DNA from: Myxococcales bacterium
Lineage (GTDB): Bacteria > Lernaellota > Lernaellaia > Lernaellales > Lernaellaceae
Length of the DNA stretch: 48,045 nt
Direction of reading: 5' to 3'
NCBI GenBank assembly: GCA_012517325.1
Contig: JAAYVF010000003.1
Span: forward strand, 1 to 48,045
Both the position numbers and the translations under genes were made by a program. The notes below the pieces were generated by a model, which worked only from the letters and a program-made list of their open reading frames with translations, was not told where the DNA came from and searched no databases. This document shows positions 16,732-24,049 of the stretch, piece by piece. How positions within the stretch are numbered: position 1 is the stretch's first letter; each line of letters begins with the position of its first letter.

Positions 16732-17748
16732 GTGAGCGAACCGAAAAAGGTCCGCGCCTTATCGATGTTTTCCGGCGGTCTGGACTCGCTGCTGGCCACC
16801 CGTCTGCTGGCAAATCTGGGCGTGGAGGTTCTGGCGCTGCATTTCACCGCGCCGTTCATCGACCCGCACCCCGCCGCCGGGAAAGGAAACCGCGCCGCGC
16901 AGTGGGCCGAACGGCTCGGCGTGCCGCTGCGGATCGTCGATGTCTGGCCGGGCTTTCTCGAAATCATCCGGGCGCCGCGTTACGGCCACGGGAAAAACCT
17001 GAATCCTTGCGTCGATTGCAAGATTCACCTGCTGGCCCGGGCGCGGGAAATCATGACCGGCGAAGGATTCGATTTCGTGTTTACCGGCGAGGTCCTCGGA
17101 CAGCGGCCGATGAGCCAGCAATTGCCGAGCTTGCAGATCATCGCGCAGCAGTCCGGGCTGGCGGATCGTTTGCTGCGTCCGCTGTCGGCCAAGCTGCTGG
17201 AACCGACTCGGCCGGAACTCGAGGGCCTGGTGGACCGCGACAAGCTGCTCGCCTTTTCCGGCCGCGGCCGTAAACCGCAGTTGGCGCTGGCCACCGAGCT
17301 GGGCATCGCCGATCCGCCGGGATCGGCCGGCGGCTGCCTGTTGACCGACCACGTTTACAGCCAACGGCTGCGGCACTTGCTGGCGTTGAAAACCGCGATC
17401 GGCCACGACGACCTGTACCTGCTCAACGTCGGCCGCCACCTGGCGCTGCCCGGCGGGGCCAAGGTGATCGTCAGCCGCAACGAGCAGGAAAACCACGCGA
17501 TCCAGCGGCACCAGGCGGCCGGGACGGTCCTGTTGGAACCGCTCGAATGGCCGGGACCGACGGCGCTGCTGGTCGGCTCGGCCGACCCGGCGTCGCTGGA
17601 AACCGCCGCCGCCCTGATGAAGCGGTGGGGCAAACCGCCCGCCGAAGCGCGCGTTTCGGCGCGCTTTTTGAGCGACCGTTCAGAACGCGTTTTGGCGACC
17701 GCGCTTGAACTGGATGAAACGGCGATTCGCGCCATGCAAATCCTATAA
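16732..17748 (+). CDS. ThiI/MnmA-like PP-loop tRNA thiolation-family protein
   Basis: 338-aa protein. A GTG start at 16732 lies 10 nt after GGAGG, 21 bp beyond the YhaN-like gene. The N-terminal ATP-pyrophosphatase (PP-loop) motif is FSGGLDSLLATRLL. A CVDCKIH motif at about residue 92 and GEVLGQRPMSQ follow, as in archaeal-type ThiI/tRNA thiouridylase-like proteins. The C-terminal third (LPGGAKVIVSRNEQEN and LEPLEWPGPTALLVG) resembles the DUF814/NFACT-R-like domain found in this subfamily. Such proteins adenylate a tRNA uridine for sulfur transfer. The exact position modified is not deducible. It is the last gene of the xseB-dxs operon. Confidence 0.75.
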   Translation: MSEPKKVRALSMFSGGLDSLLATRLLANLGVEVLALHFTAPFIDPHPAAGKGNRAAQWAERLGVPLRIVDVWPGFLEIIRAPRYGHGKNLNPCVDCKIHLLARAREIMTGEGFDFVFTGEVLGQRPMSQQLPSLQIIAQQSGLADRLLRPLSAKLLEPTRPELEGLVDRDKLLAFSGRGRKPQLALATELGIADPPGSAGGCLLTDHVYSQRLRHLLALKTAIGHDDLYLLNVGRHLALPGGAKVIVSRNEQENHAIQRHQAAGTVLLEPLEWPGPTALLVGSADPASLETAAALMKRWGKPPAEARVSARFLSDRSERVLATALELDETAIRAMQIL

Positions 17749-17860
17749 TATCGAAAAATAAAGCAATTTCCTCGAACCGTTGTTTTCCGCGCACCGCTGT
17801 TTTGTCACGAAGAACCGGAGTCTCAATAAAAAATCGTTGCCTTTGTTTTCTAATAAATAC

Positions 17861-17889
17861 TTTATTAATTGCCGGCATTTTGCTATAAT
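17861..17889 (+). promoter_or_regulatory. Extended -10 promoter for the HD-GYP regulator
   Basis: A perfect TATAAT at 17884-17889 is preceded by TGC, giving the extended -10 form TGnTATAAT. The -35 position (TTTATT at 17861-17866, 17-bp spacer) is weak, as is usual for extended -10 promoters. The predicted start is about 20 nt before the ATG at 17915. The surrounding 17750-17890 stretch is unusually AT-rich. Confidence 0.65.
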
Positions 17890-17914
17890 GGTGGTTTGTG
17901 AGGTGATTGGCACG

Positions 17915-18940
17915 ATGCATTTGAACGCAAACATCTTGGTGATCGAGCCAGAATCCTATGTCCGCGAAGCCATCACGGATGTGTTGGGTTCCGCCGGTTA
18001 TACGATTTTCGAAACCGCCACCTCCGCCGAGGCCCGCCGGGTCCTGCACGAGGAAGAAATCGACCTGATGCTGACCGACGTCGGCCTGACCAACTCCGCC
18101 GGCCTGGAAATGCTCAACTACGTGCAGCAGGGCCGTTTCGGCCTCGATGTCATCGTGCTGACCTCCTACACCGACATCGACAACGTGCGCCGGATCATCG
18201 ACAGCGGCGCGTACGACCTGATCGCCAAGCCGGTGCACGCCTACGATCTGCTGCTGTCGGTCAAGCGCGCCATGGAAAAGCGCCGCCTGATGCTCCGCAA
18301 CAAAGAGCTGCAATCGAACATGGAGAAGAAGATCAAGGAAAAGATGCTCTCCCTGCGGCTGCACACCCAGGAAAAGCAGCAACTGCTCATCTCCACCATC
18401 CGTTCGCTGGTCAGCACGCTGGAAGCGAAAGACAAATACACCGAAGGCCACAGCCGGCGCGTCGCCGACGACGTGATGAACATGGCCGAGGCCGTGGGAC
18501 TCAACGCCGGCGAGGTCGAGGAACTGCACCTGGCCGGCCTGTTCCACGACATCGGCAAGATCGGCATCAGCGAAATGGTGCTCAATAAAAAAGGCCAGTT
18601 GCTGGCCGAGGAATACGAGCTGATCAAAAAACACCCGCTGATCAGCCAGAAGATCATCGAGCAGGTGCCGCAATTCAAGCGGTTGTCGCGCATCGTGCGC
18701 GCCCACCACGAATCCTTCGACGGCGCCGGCTACCCCGACGGCATCAAGGGCGAGGAGATCCCGCTGGGCGCCCGCATCATGGCCGTTTGCGACGCCTTCG
18801 ACGCGATGACCTCCGACCGCTCCTACCGCCAGGCCCTCGATCCGGAACGCGCGATGAACATCGTCGAGCGCAACGCCGGCTCGCAATTCGATCCCGAACT
18901 GGTGAAGCTGTTCCTCAAGGTGAAGGGCTTCAAGAACTGA
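17915..18940 (+). CDS. Response regulator with HD-GYP cyclic-di-GMP phosphodiesterase domain
   Basis: 341-aa two-domain regulator. The ATG at 17915 is preferred because the longer frame from 17780 would span the promoter. Residues 5-120 are a receiver domain with phospho-acceptor Asp55 (LMLTDVG), Thr83 and Lys105 (AKPVHAYD). The acidic pocket is Glu11-Pro-Glu13 rather than the common Asp-Asp. A helical coiled linker (about 118-160) leads to the HD-GYP domain with H211D212 (LFHDIGKIG), HH264-265 and GYPDG (272-276), all present, so it should hydrolyse cyclic-di-GMP. No sensor kinase is adjacent. It ends just before a convergent CPBP gene. Confidence 0.92.
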   Translation: MHLNANILVIEPESYVREAITDVLGSAGYTIFETATSAEARRVLHEEEIDLMLTDVGLTNSAGLEMLNYVQQGRFGLDVIVLTSYTDIDNVRRIIDSGAYDLIAKPVHAYDLLLSVKRAMEKRRLMLRNKELQSNMEKKIKEKMLSLRLHTQEKQQLLISTIRSLVSTLEAKDKYTEGHSRRVADDVMNMAEAVGLNAGEVEELHLAGLFHDIGKIGISEMVLNKKGQLLAEEYELIKKHPLISQKIIEQVPQFKRLSRIVRAHHESFDGAGYPDGIKGEEIPLGARIMAVCDAFDAMTSDRSYRQALDPERAMNIVERNAGSQFDPELVKLFLKVKGFKN

Positions 18941-18944
18941 TCCC

Positions 18945-18959
18945 GGCGCCGTCGGCGCC
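18945..18959. terminator. Small hairpin in convergent gap
   Basis: Perfect 6-bp stem GGCGCC/GGCGCC with a 3-nt loop fills the 19-bp gap between the HD-GYP gene and the convergent CPBP protease gene. It is short and has no T tract, so termination is plausible but unproven. Confidence 0.3.
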
Positions 18960-19643
18960 TCAGACTCCGCCATCCAGCACGTAGATCGCCAGATTGGCCA
19001 GCGTGTGCAGCACGATGGGCGCGGCAATCGTGCCCGTGCGCGCCCGCAAAAAACCGAAAAGCAGGCCGGGAAAAAAGACGCTCAGCCGATACAGGCGCGG
19101 TTCGGCGGCCAGGTGCGCGACCGCGAAACAGGCGCTCGCCGCGAGAATCGCCGCGCCGTCCGCGCCGATCAGCGGCCGCGACCGCGCCGGCCAGGCGCGG
19201 CTGAACAGCGTTTGCAGGTAACCGCGAAAAAACACCTCTTCGGGCAGCGCGACGGCCACCAATTGCACCGGCAGGCGGGTGAGCAATCCCAGGTCGAAGC
19301 GCCAGACGGGCGGGCGGTGGCCGGCGACCCGCCAAAACAGCCAGGCGCCCAGCAGAAAAAGCGGCAACGTCACCGCCGCGGCGCCGAAACCCCAACGCAG
19401 ACCGAGGCGCCAATTCCGGGTGGTGAGGCCGAAATCGGCGGCGTTGCGCCCCGAGTAAACGATCAGGCCGAGCGGCAACCAGAGCAGCAGATTGGGGACC
19501 AGCAGGCCGGCGGCGGTTTTCCAGAGCGGCGCCAAGCGGCCGCCGGCGTAAAACAGGGCGATCAACGCCGGCGCGGCGGCGGCGACGATCAAGGCTTCCC
19601 GGGCCGGCCGGGCCGTCAGCCAGCGCATGGCGCGCGATTCCAT
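18960..19643 (-). CDS. CPBP (CAAX/Abi-type) membrane protease
   Basis: 227-aa membrane protein, last gene of the radical-SAM cluster. The ATG at 19643 is preceded by GAGGTGAGC and lies 20 bp after the radical SAM stop. About six hydrophobic helices are visible. The CPBP signature is present: PEEVFFRGYL (motif 1, EExxxR), CFAVAHL (motif 2, FxxxH) and HTLAN (motif 3). CPBP proteases cleave prenylated proteins, process leader peptides or act as immunity factors. In this context it might mature or protect against the cluster's product, which is inference. Confidence 0.8.
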   Translation of the reverse strand: MESRAMRWLTARPAREALIVAAAAPALIALFYAGGRLAPLWKTAAGLLVPNLLLWLPLGLIVYSGRNAADFGLTTRNWRLGLRWGFGAAAVTLPLFLLGAWLFWRVAGHRPPVWRFDLGLLTRLPVQLVAVALPEEVFFRGYLQTLFSRAWPARSRPLIGADGAAILAASACFAVAHLAAEPRLYRLSVFFPGLLFGFLRARTGTIAAPIVLHTLANLAIYVLDGGV

Positions 19644-19663
19644 CAAGCTCACCTCGCCCCGCG

Positions 19664-20761
19664 TCAAATCTTGCAGCAACGGGCGCAGCCGGGCATCAGC
19701 CCTTCCTTCAGCGTCGCCCGGAATTGGCGATACAGCTCGTTGTTCCAGATCGCCGTCAACGGCTCCGTCTTCACGTTGCCGAGCCGCACGTACAGGAACT
19801 GGCAGGGATACACGTCGCCTTGTGCGTTCAAAAACGTGCTGCGCCAGATGAAAAGGCAGCGGCGGTCCAGGCGCGCGTTTTCGCTGTACCAGCGACGGAT
19901 TTCGGCGTCGTTCAAGACGGGCTTGGTCAGCACGCGGTGCCCGGACGGCGTCTGGAGAAATTCGATCAGCGGCGCGAATGCGCCCGTTTCCGGCTCCCAC
20001 TGGTGCGAAAGAATTTGGATCGGCGTCTCCGGGAACCGCGCGGCCCAGAAGCGCTCCTGCGCGGCGAGTTCCGCGGCGGTGAGAAAATTCAGGTGCGACA
20101 GCCGGACCGACAGCGGCTCGATGGCCGCCGTATCCGCGATGAACTGCGGCAAATCGCGGACGCTCGCGGGCGACAAGACGTAGTTCACCATCGCCGTCGA
20201 GCGCGCCTTCTGCGCGGCCCACAACCGCAGGGCCGCCAGCGAGCGGTCGTACGCGCCCGGCAGGCCGACGGCACGATCGTGGGTTTCGCGCGCGCCGTGA
20301 AAACTGACCATAAACGCGTCCAGGCCCAGGCCGGCGAGCCGCTCGACGGCGGCGACGGTCACCAGCGTGCCGTTCGTGACCAGCCCGACGGGCAGCCCGT
20401 GGCCCTTGAAACTTTCGACGATCGCCACCAGATCCGGGCGGGTGAAGGGCTCGCCGCCGGAAATGAAGATGCCCGGCCGGTACGGCGCCCAGTCGGCCGC
20501 CAATCGCTGGTATTGTTCGAGCGTCAGTTCGTCGGCGAGCGGCACGCGGTTTTCGTGATTGAAGCAGTACGGGCATTGCAGATTGCAGCGCGTCGTCACG
20601 TTGAGGTTGAGGACGAACGGAAAGGCGTTGGCGCGGCCGCCGCGTCGGGCCAGTTGGGCCGGCAGGATCAGCAAATCGCCGATCGTCCGCGCCAGCGGAA
20701 AGAAGGGGCGGAAGTTTCGCAGATTGGTGAGCTGCGACTCCAATTTCGTCCAGAGACTCAC
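19664..20761 (-). CDS. Stand-alone radical SAM / SPASM-like enzyme
   Basis: 365-aa enzyme. The GTG at 20761 is chosen because it overlaps the upstream stop (GTGA) and has GGAGG 7-11 nt before it. The radical SAM cluster motif is CNLQCPYC (Cys59, 63, 66), followed by ISGGEPFTRPDL and LVTNGTL. The C-terminus has further Cys residues (RRCLFIW, DVYPCQFLY, PGCARCCKI) and the phrase LGNVKTEPLTAIWNNE, typical of SPASM/twitch auxiliary Fe-S domains used in peptide or sugar modification. Unlike the two upstream fusions it lacks the NNxCLxCW pattern, so it is a distinct subfamily. Substrate unknown. Confidence 0.88.
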   Translation of the reverse strand: MSLWTKLESQLTNLRNFRPFFPLARTIGDLLILPAQLARRGGRANAFPFVLNLNVTTRCNLQCPYCFNHENRVPLADELTLEQYQRLAADWAPYRPGIFISGGEPFTRPDLVAIVESFKGHGLPVGLVTNGTLVTVAAVERLAGLGLDAFMVSFHGARETHDRAVGLPGAYDRSLAALRLWAAQKARSTAMVNYVLSPASVRDLPQFIADTAAIEPLSVRLSHLNFLTAAELAAQERFWAARFPETPIQILSHQWEPETGAFAPLIEFLQTPSGHRVLTKPVLNDAEIRRWYSENARLDRRCLFIWRSTFLNAQGDVYPCQFLYVRLGNVKTEPLTAIWNNELYRQFRATLKEGLMPGCARCCKI

Positions 20762-23430
20762 CCGTCCTCCTGGCCGACGATCCACCGTCGCAGTTGAGCC
20801 TTTTCATCCGCCGTGAGCGCCGTCAGGCGCCGGTGAAATTCGCGGTTGTGCATCAGGTTGTCGCAGGTGCGGTGACAGCCGATCGCCGCGAAGTACGGAT
20901 GCCGTTTCGATTCGTGCGCGGCCATCCGGCGGAATTCGCGGTAGGGTTCGCCGTGCCAGATTTCCGCGAATGATCGTTCGCCCAGCCGTCCCAAAGGCAA
21001 ATTCACCCCACGGCAGCAGGGCGCCACTTCGCCGGTCGGCAACACCCGCGCGAACATCCAGCCCACGTAGCAGGGAATCTCCTCGACCGCCTCGCGATCG
21101 TACTCGCCGCGTGCCGCGCCCAGCGCGCGCAGGCGCCGCCGGAAGCCGCCCCAGTTGTCGAGGCGGAACCGTTCGCCGGCGGCCGCCAATTCCGCGGCGC
21201 GCCGCTCGATTTCGTCGAGATGGCCTTCGAGAACCTTCAGGTGCGGTGGCGTCAGCAACAGGCCGTCGGTCCGCAAGTGCACCGAATCGACGAGCGTGAA
21301 GTAAGCCCCGTCGGCGCCGACGCGCCGGGCGAAGTCGAACATCTCGCGGGTTTCCTGGTAGTTCATCGAAAACAGCACGTTCGCCAGAATGACCTCGGCC
21401 CCCGGCCCCTTCAGCGAGCAATAGAGCCGCAGCAGGCGCTCGATCCGCGCAAACGTCGCCTCGGTCTTGTTCGGATGGCTGCGGCTGTAGACCGCCGGCG
21501 TCCCCGCCCACAGACTGACGGTGAGCTCGTCGAGCCCGGCCGCCGCGAGGCGCCGCACGCCCGCTTCGTCGATCGCGCTGAAATTGGTGGTCAGCGCGCC
21601 GATCATGCCGTGACGCTTGATCGCCTCGACCGCCTCGAAAATCGCCGGATGCAAAAGCGGCTCGCCGCCGCCGGTCAGGCGGACGCGGCGCGTGCCGAGC
21701 GCGGCCAGTTCGTCGATCAGGCCCAGCAGCAGCGGCGCGGGCATCTGCCGCCGGTGCCAGTTTTCCGGCGGGCCGAACTCGCCCAACAGCGGCGAGTTGG
21801 TCCAACACGGCAGGCAGTTGTTGTTGCAGCGGTTGGTCGGATCGATGACCACCTGCTCCGGGCCGACGAATGCGCGTTCGCCGTCCAGCGCCCCGGCCAG
21901 ATCGCGATGGTCGTCGAGAAATTTTTTAAACTCGGGCGCGTGCCGTTCCGCGGCCGTTTCGCTGCGCGGCGCGGCGGTCGCGCGAAGGCAATACGACTCG
22001 ATCGGCGCGCCGCGGGAAACGAAGCGGTAGCGTACGGCCGCGCCGACCGGCACGGGCAATTCGGCCCGCCAACGGCGCGTCGCCGGGTCATAGGCCATCG
22101 CCGCCGTTTGCTCCGCGCCCTCGCCGACCGCGTAATACACCGTCACCTCGCGCGTCTCCGGAATCGCCGCCAGGTATTCGACCGGCAACCGGCCGGCGGC
22201 CAAGGCGTCGACAAACGAACCGCATTCCGCGTCGCCGTAGGTCCGCCCCGTGGCGGCGCTTCGCATCGTCCATTGTTTTTCCGCCGGCAAGCCGGCCAGC
22301 ACGTAATCGGCGAACAGGGCAAAGCCGAGCGCCAGGCCGTCGTCGCTCGCCGCCGGCTGAATGAAAATGTTTTGAAAGCCGGTTTGCGCGAGGATCTTTT
22401 GATTGGCCACGCTGTTGAGCCCGACGCCGCCCGCCACGCACAGGTTCGGGCTTTGCGTCTGGTCGAACAAGTGCGCCGCCACGTGCACCAGCGCTTCCTC
22501 GAGCCGGTGTTGCAGCGACCAGGCGAATTGCTGGTCGCGCGCGGTGATCGGCTCGTCGGGGGCGCGCGCGGCGCCGAATGTTTCGAACCACCGCGGCGCG
22601 AGACGGGACAGCGAAACCGGGTCCTCCAGCACGCGGTCGCCCGACCAGAAGCGCAGCCAGTCTGGATTCAGCCGCAAACCGCCGCCGTTTTCCAGCGTAA
22701 GGATTGCGGCGAACGCCGCGTCGAATTCGTTCGGCCCGCCGTAGCCCGCCAGACCCATCAGGCTGCCTTCCTCCATGCTGAGAAAATGCGCGCCGATGGC
22801 GTACAAATAGCCGAGGCTGGATTCGGCGAGCCGGCTCTCGAGGCCCACCAGCACTTCGCCGCGTACGAAGTGCCCGAGGGTCAGACTCTCGGCCGGATAA
22901 TTGCGGGCGTCCGCGGCCGGTTCGGCGGCCAGCAGGTCGGCCGCCGTCGGATGCCGGCGCGCCGCCGAATAGCCGCGCGCGCGAAACGCCAGGTCGCCCG
23001 GCACGAAACCCCAACGGCCGCGATCCGGCACCAGCGGCGCGATGCCGCCCGAGGCGTCGACCGTCAGCACCGCCGCTTCGTCGAACGGGCTGGGCAGAAA
23101 CGCGCCGGCGGCGTGTCCCAGGTGATGATCGAGCAAGACGATCCGCGCCGGATCGGGAAAATCAGGGAACAGCGCGATCGGCGGATGTCCGGCAGGCGGA
23201 TAATAATACGCCGTGTCGGCCGCGATGAGGTCGACATCCGCCAGGGCGATGCCGGCCTCGGCCAGCACGTAGTTTAGGGCGCGGCGCAGGCTGTTGCGCG
23301 GGTCGCCGCGCCGCACACGGCACAGGCGTTCCTCGTTGATCGCCGCCACCGGCCGACCGTCGGCCAGCAGGGACACCGCGCTGTCGTGGTCGCTGACCAC
23401 GGCGCCGAGCACGTACCGCGGCTTACTCAT
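20758..23430 (-). CDS. Carbamoyltransferase N-domain fused to radical SAM/SPASM domain
   Basis: 890-aa fusion. Residues 1 to about 375 are the Kae1/TobZ-like N-terminal domain of NodU/CmcH/TobZ O-carbamoyltransferases: start VVSDHDSAVSLLADGRPVAA, metal-site DHHLGHAAGAF (101-111), ATP-binding GGVGLNSVANQ (334-344). The usual C-terminal carbamoyltransferase domain is missing here and is encoded by the gene just upstream. Residues about 425-485 resemble a small beta-sandwich/carbohydrate-binding-type module (VYYAVGEGAE, WRAELPVPVGAAVRYRF). From about 515 comes a radical SAM domain with C535NNNC539LPC542W, TGGGEP (586-591) and C-terminal auxiliary Cys (787, 805, 806, 852, 856). The start overlaps the C-domain gene by 8 nt. 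It should transfer a carbamoyl group and carry out a radical step on the same or a related substrate. Confidence 0.85.
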   Translation of the reverse strand: MSKPRYVLGAVVSDHDSAVSLLADGRPVAAINEERLCRVRRGDPRNSLRRALNYVLAEAGIALADVDLIAADTAYYYPPAGHPPIALFPDFPDPARIVLLDHHLGHAAGAFLPSPFDEAAVLTVDASGGIAPLVPDRGRWGFVPGDLAFRARGYSAARRHPTAADLLAAEPAADARNYPAESLTLGHFVRGEVLVGLESRLAESSLGYLYAIGAHFLSMEEGSLMGLAGYGGPNEFDAAFAAILTLENGGGLRLNPDWLRFWSGDRVLEDPVSLSRLAPRWFETFGAARAPDEPITARDQQFAWSLQHRLEEALVHVAAHLFDQTQSPNLCVAGGVGLNSVANQKILAQTGFQNIFIQPAASDDGLALGFALFADYVLAGLPAEKQWTMRSAATGRTYGDAECGSFVDALAAGRLPVEYLAAIPETREVTVYYAVGEGAEQTAAMAYDPATRRWRAELPVPVGAAVRYRFVSRGAPIESYCLRATAAPRSETAAERHAPEFKKFLDDHRDLAGALDGERAFVGPEQVVIDPTNRCNNNCLPCWTNSPLLGEFGPPENWHRRQMPAPLLLGLIDELAALGTRRVRLTGGGEPLLHPAIFEAVEAIKRHGMIGALTTNFSAIDEAGVRRLAAAGLDELTVSLWAGTPAVYSRSHPNKTEATFARIERLLRLYCSLKGPGAEVILANVLFSMNYQETREMFDFARRVGADGAYFTLVDSVHLRTDGLLLTPPHLKVLEGHLDEIERRAAELAAAGERFRLDNWGGFRRRLRALGAARGEYDREAVEEIPCYVGWMFARVLPTGEVAPCCRGVNLPLGRLGERSFAEIWHGEPYREFRRMAAHESKRHPYFAAIGCHRTCDNLMHNREFHRRLTALTADEKAQLRRWIVGQEDG

Positions 23431-24049
23431 GGCCGTCCGCCTTGGTCACCAGCAGCGGGCCGACGGCCAGCGCGTCGACCGCCGTCGTCGCGAAACACTG
23501 GTAGGCGTCCAGCGGCGTTTCGACGATCGGCTCGCCGTGATCGTTGAAACTGGTGTTGAGCAGGATCGGCACGCCGGTCAGGGCATGCCATTTTTCGAGC
23601 AGCGTCCGGAAGGGTCCCTCGCCCGGCGCGACGGTTTGCACGCGCGCGGTGCCGTCGGCGTGCACGATGGCCGGCACCACGGCGCGTTTTTCAGGCCGGA
23701 CCGGCGCGACCAAAAGCATGAACGGGCTGGGCGCGGTCAGTTCGAACCACTCGGCAAGCCGCTCGATCAGCACGGCGGGCGCGTAGGGCCGGAACCACTG
23801 GCGGTGCTTGACGGTTTCGTTCAAGCGGTCGTGCATCCGCGGATCGCGTGGGTCGGCCAGGATACTCCGGCAGCCGAGCGCGCGCGGGCCGAACTCGGCG
23901 CCGCCCTGAAACCAGCCGACGATCCGCCCGGCGTCGAGCAGGCACGCCACGCGGTCGGCCAGGTCCGCCGGCCGTTCCACCCGCAACGGAAGGTTGGGCA
24001 CGCGCCAGCCGCGTCCGGCGCGGTCGTCGGAGTAGATAAAGTCGCTCAT
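23423..24049 (-). CDS. Detached C-terminal domain of a NodU/TobZ-type carbamoyltransferase
   Basis: 208-aa protein consisting almost solely of the carbamoyltransferase C-terminal domain: GRIVGWFQGGAEFGPRALG, CRSILADPRDPRMHDRLN, KHRQWFRPYAPAVL and LNTSFNDHGEPIVETP are all characteristic. In the standard enzyme this YrdC-like domain, which makes carbamoyl-adenylate, follows the Kae1-like domain in one chain. Here it has its own ATG (24049, overlapping the upstream stop by ATGA) and precedes the N-domain gene, an inverted order. The 8-nt overlap with the N-domain gene suggests equimolar synthesis and a two-chain enzyme. All recognisable motifs are retained, so it should be functional. Confidence 0.88.
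   Translation of the reverse strand: MSDFIYSDDRAGRGWRVPNLPLRVERPADLADRVACLLDAGRIVGWFQGGAEFGPRALGCRSILADPRDPRMHDRLNETVKHRQWFRPYAPAVLIERLAEWFELTAPSPFMLLVAPVRPEKRAVVPAIVHADGTARVQTVAPGEGPFRTLLEKWHALTGVPILLNTSFNDHGEPIVETPLDAYQCFATTAVDALAVGPLLVTKADGHE

Noticed and set aside
17780-17914. N-terminal extension of the HD-GYP regulator by 45 codons
   Set aside because: It would span the promoter's TATAAT and has AT-rich, non-domain sequence; the receiver domain begins naturally after the ATG at 17915.
17906-17925. TTGGCACG resembling a sigma-54 -24 element before the HD-GYP gene
   Set aside because: No GC doublet at the required -12 distance and it overlaps the start codon region; the extended -10 promoter upstream is better.
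21220-23277. Plus-strand open frame of 685 codons opposite the carbamoyltransferase fusion
   Set aside because: Antisense of a gene with clear carbamoyltransferase motifs; Arg/Gln-rich low-information protein.
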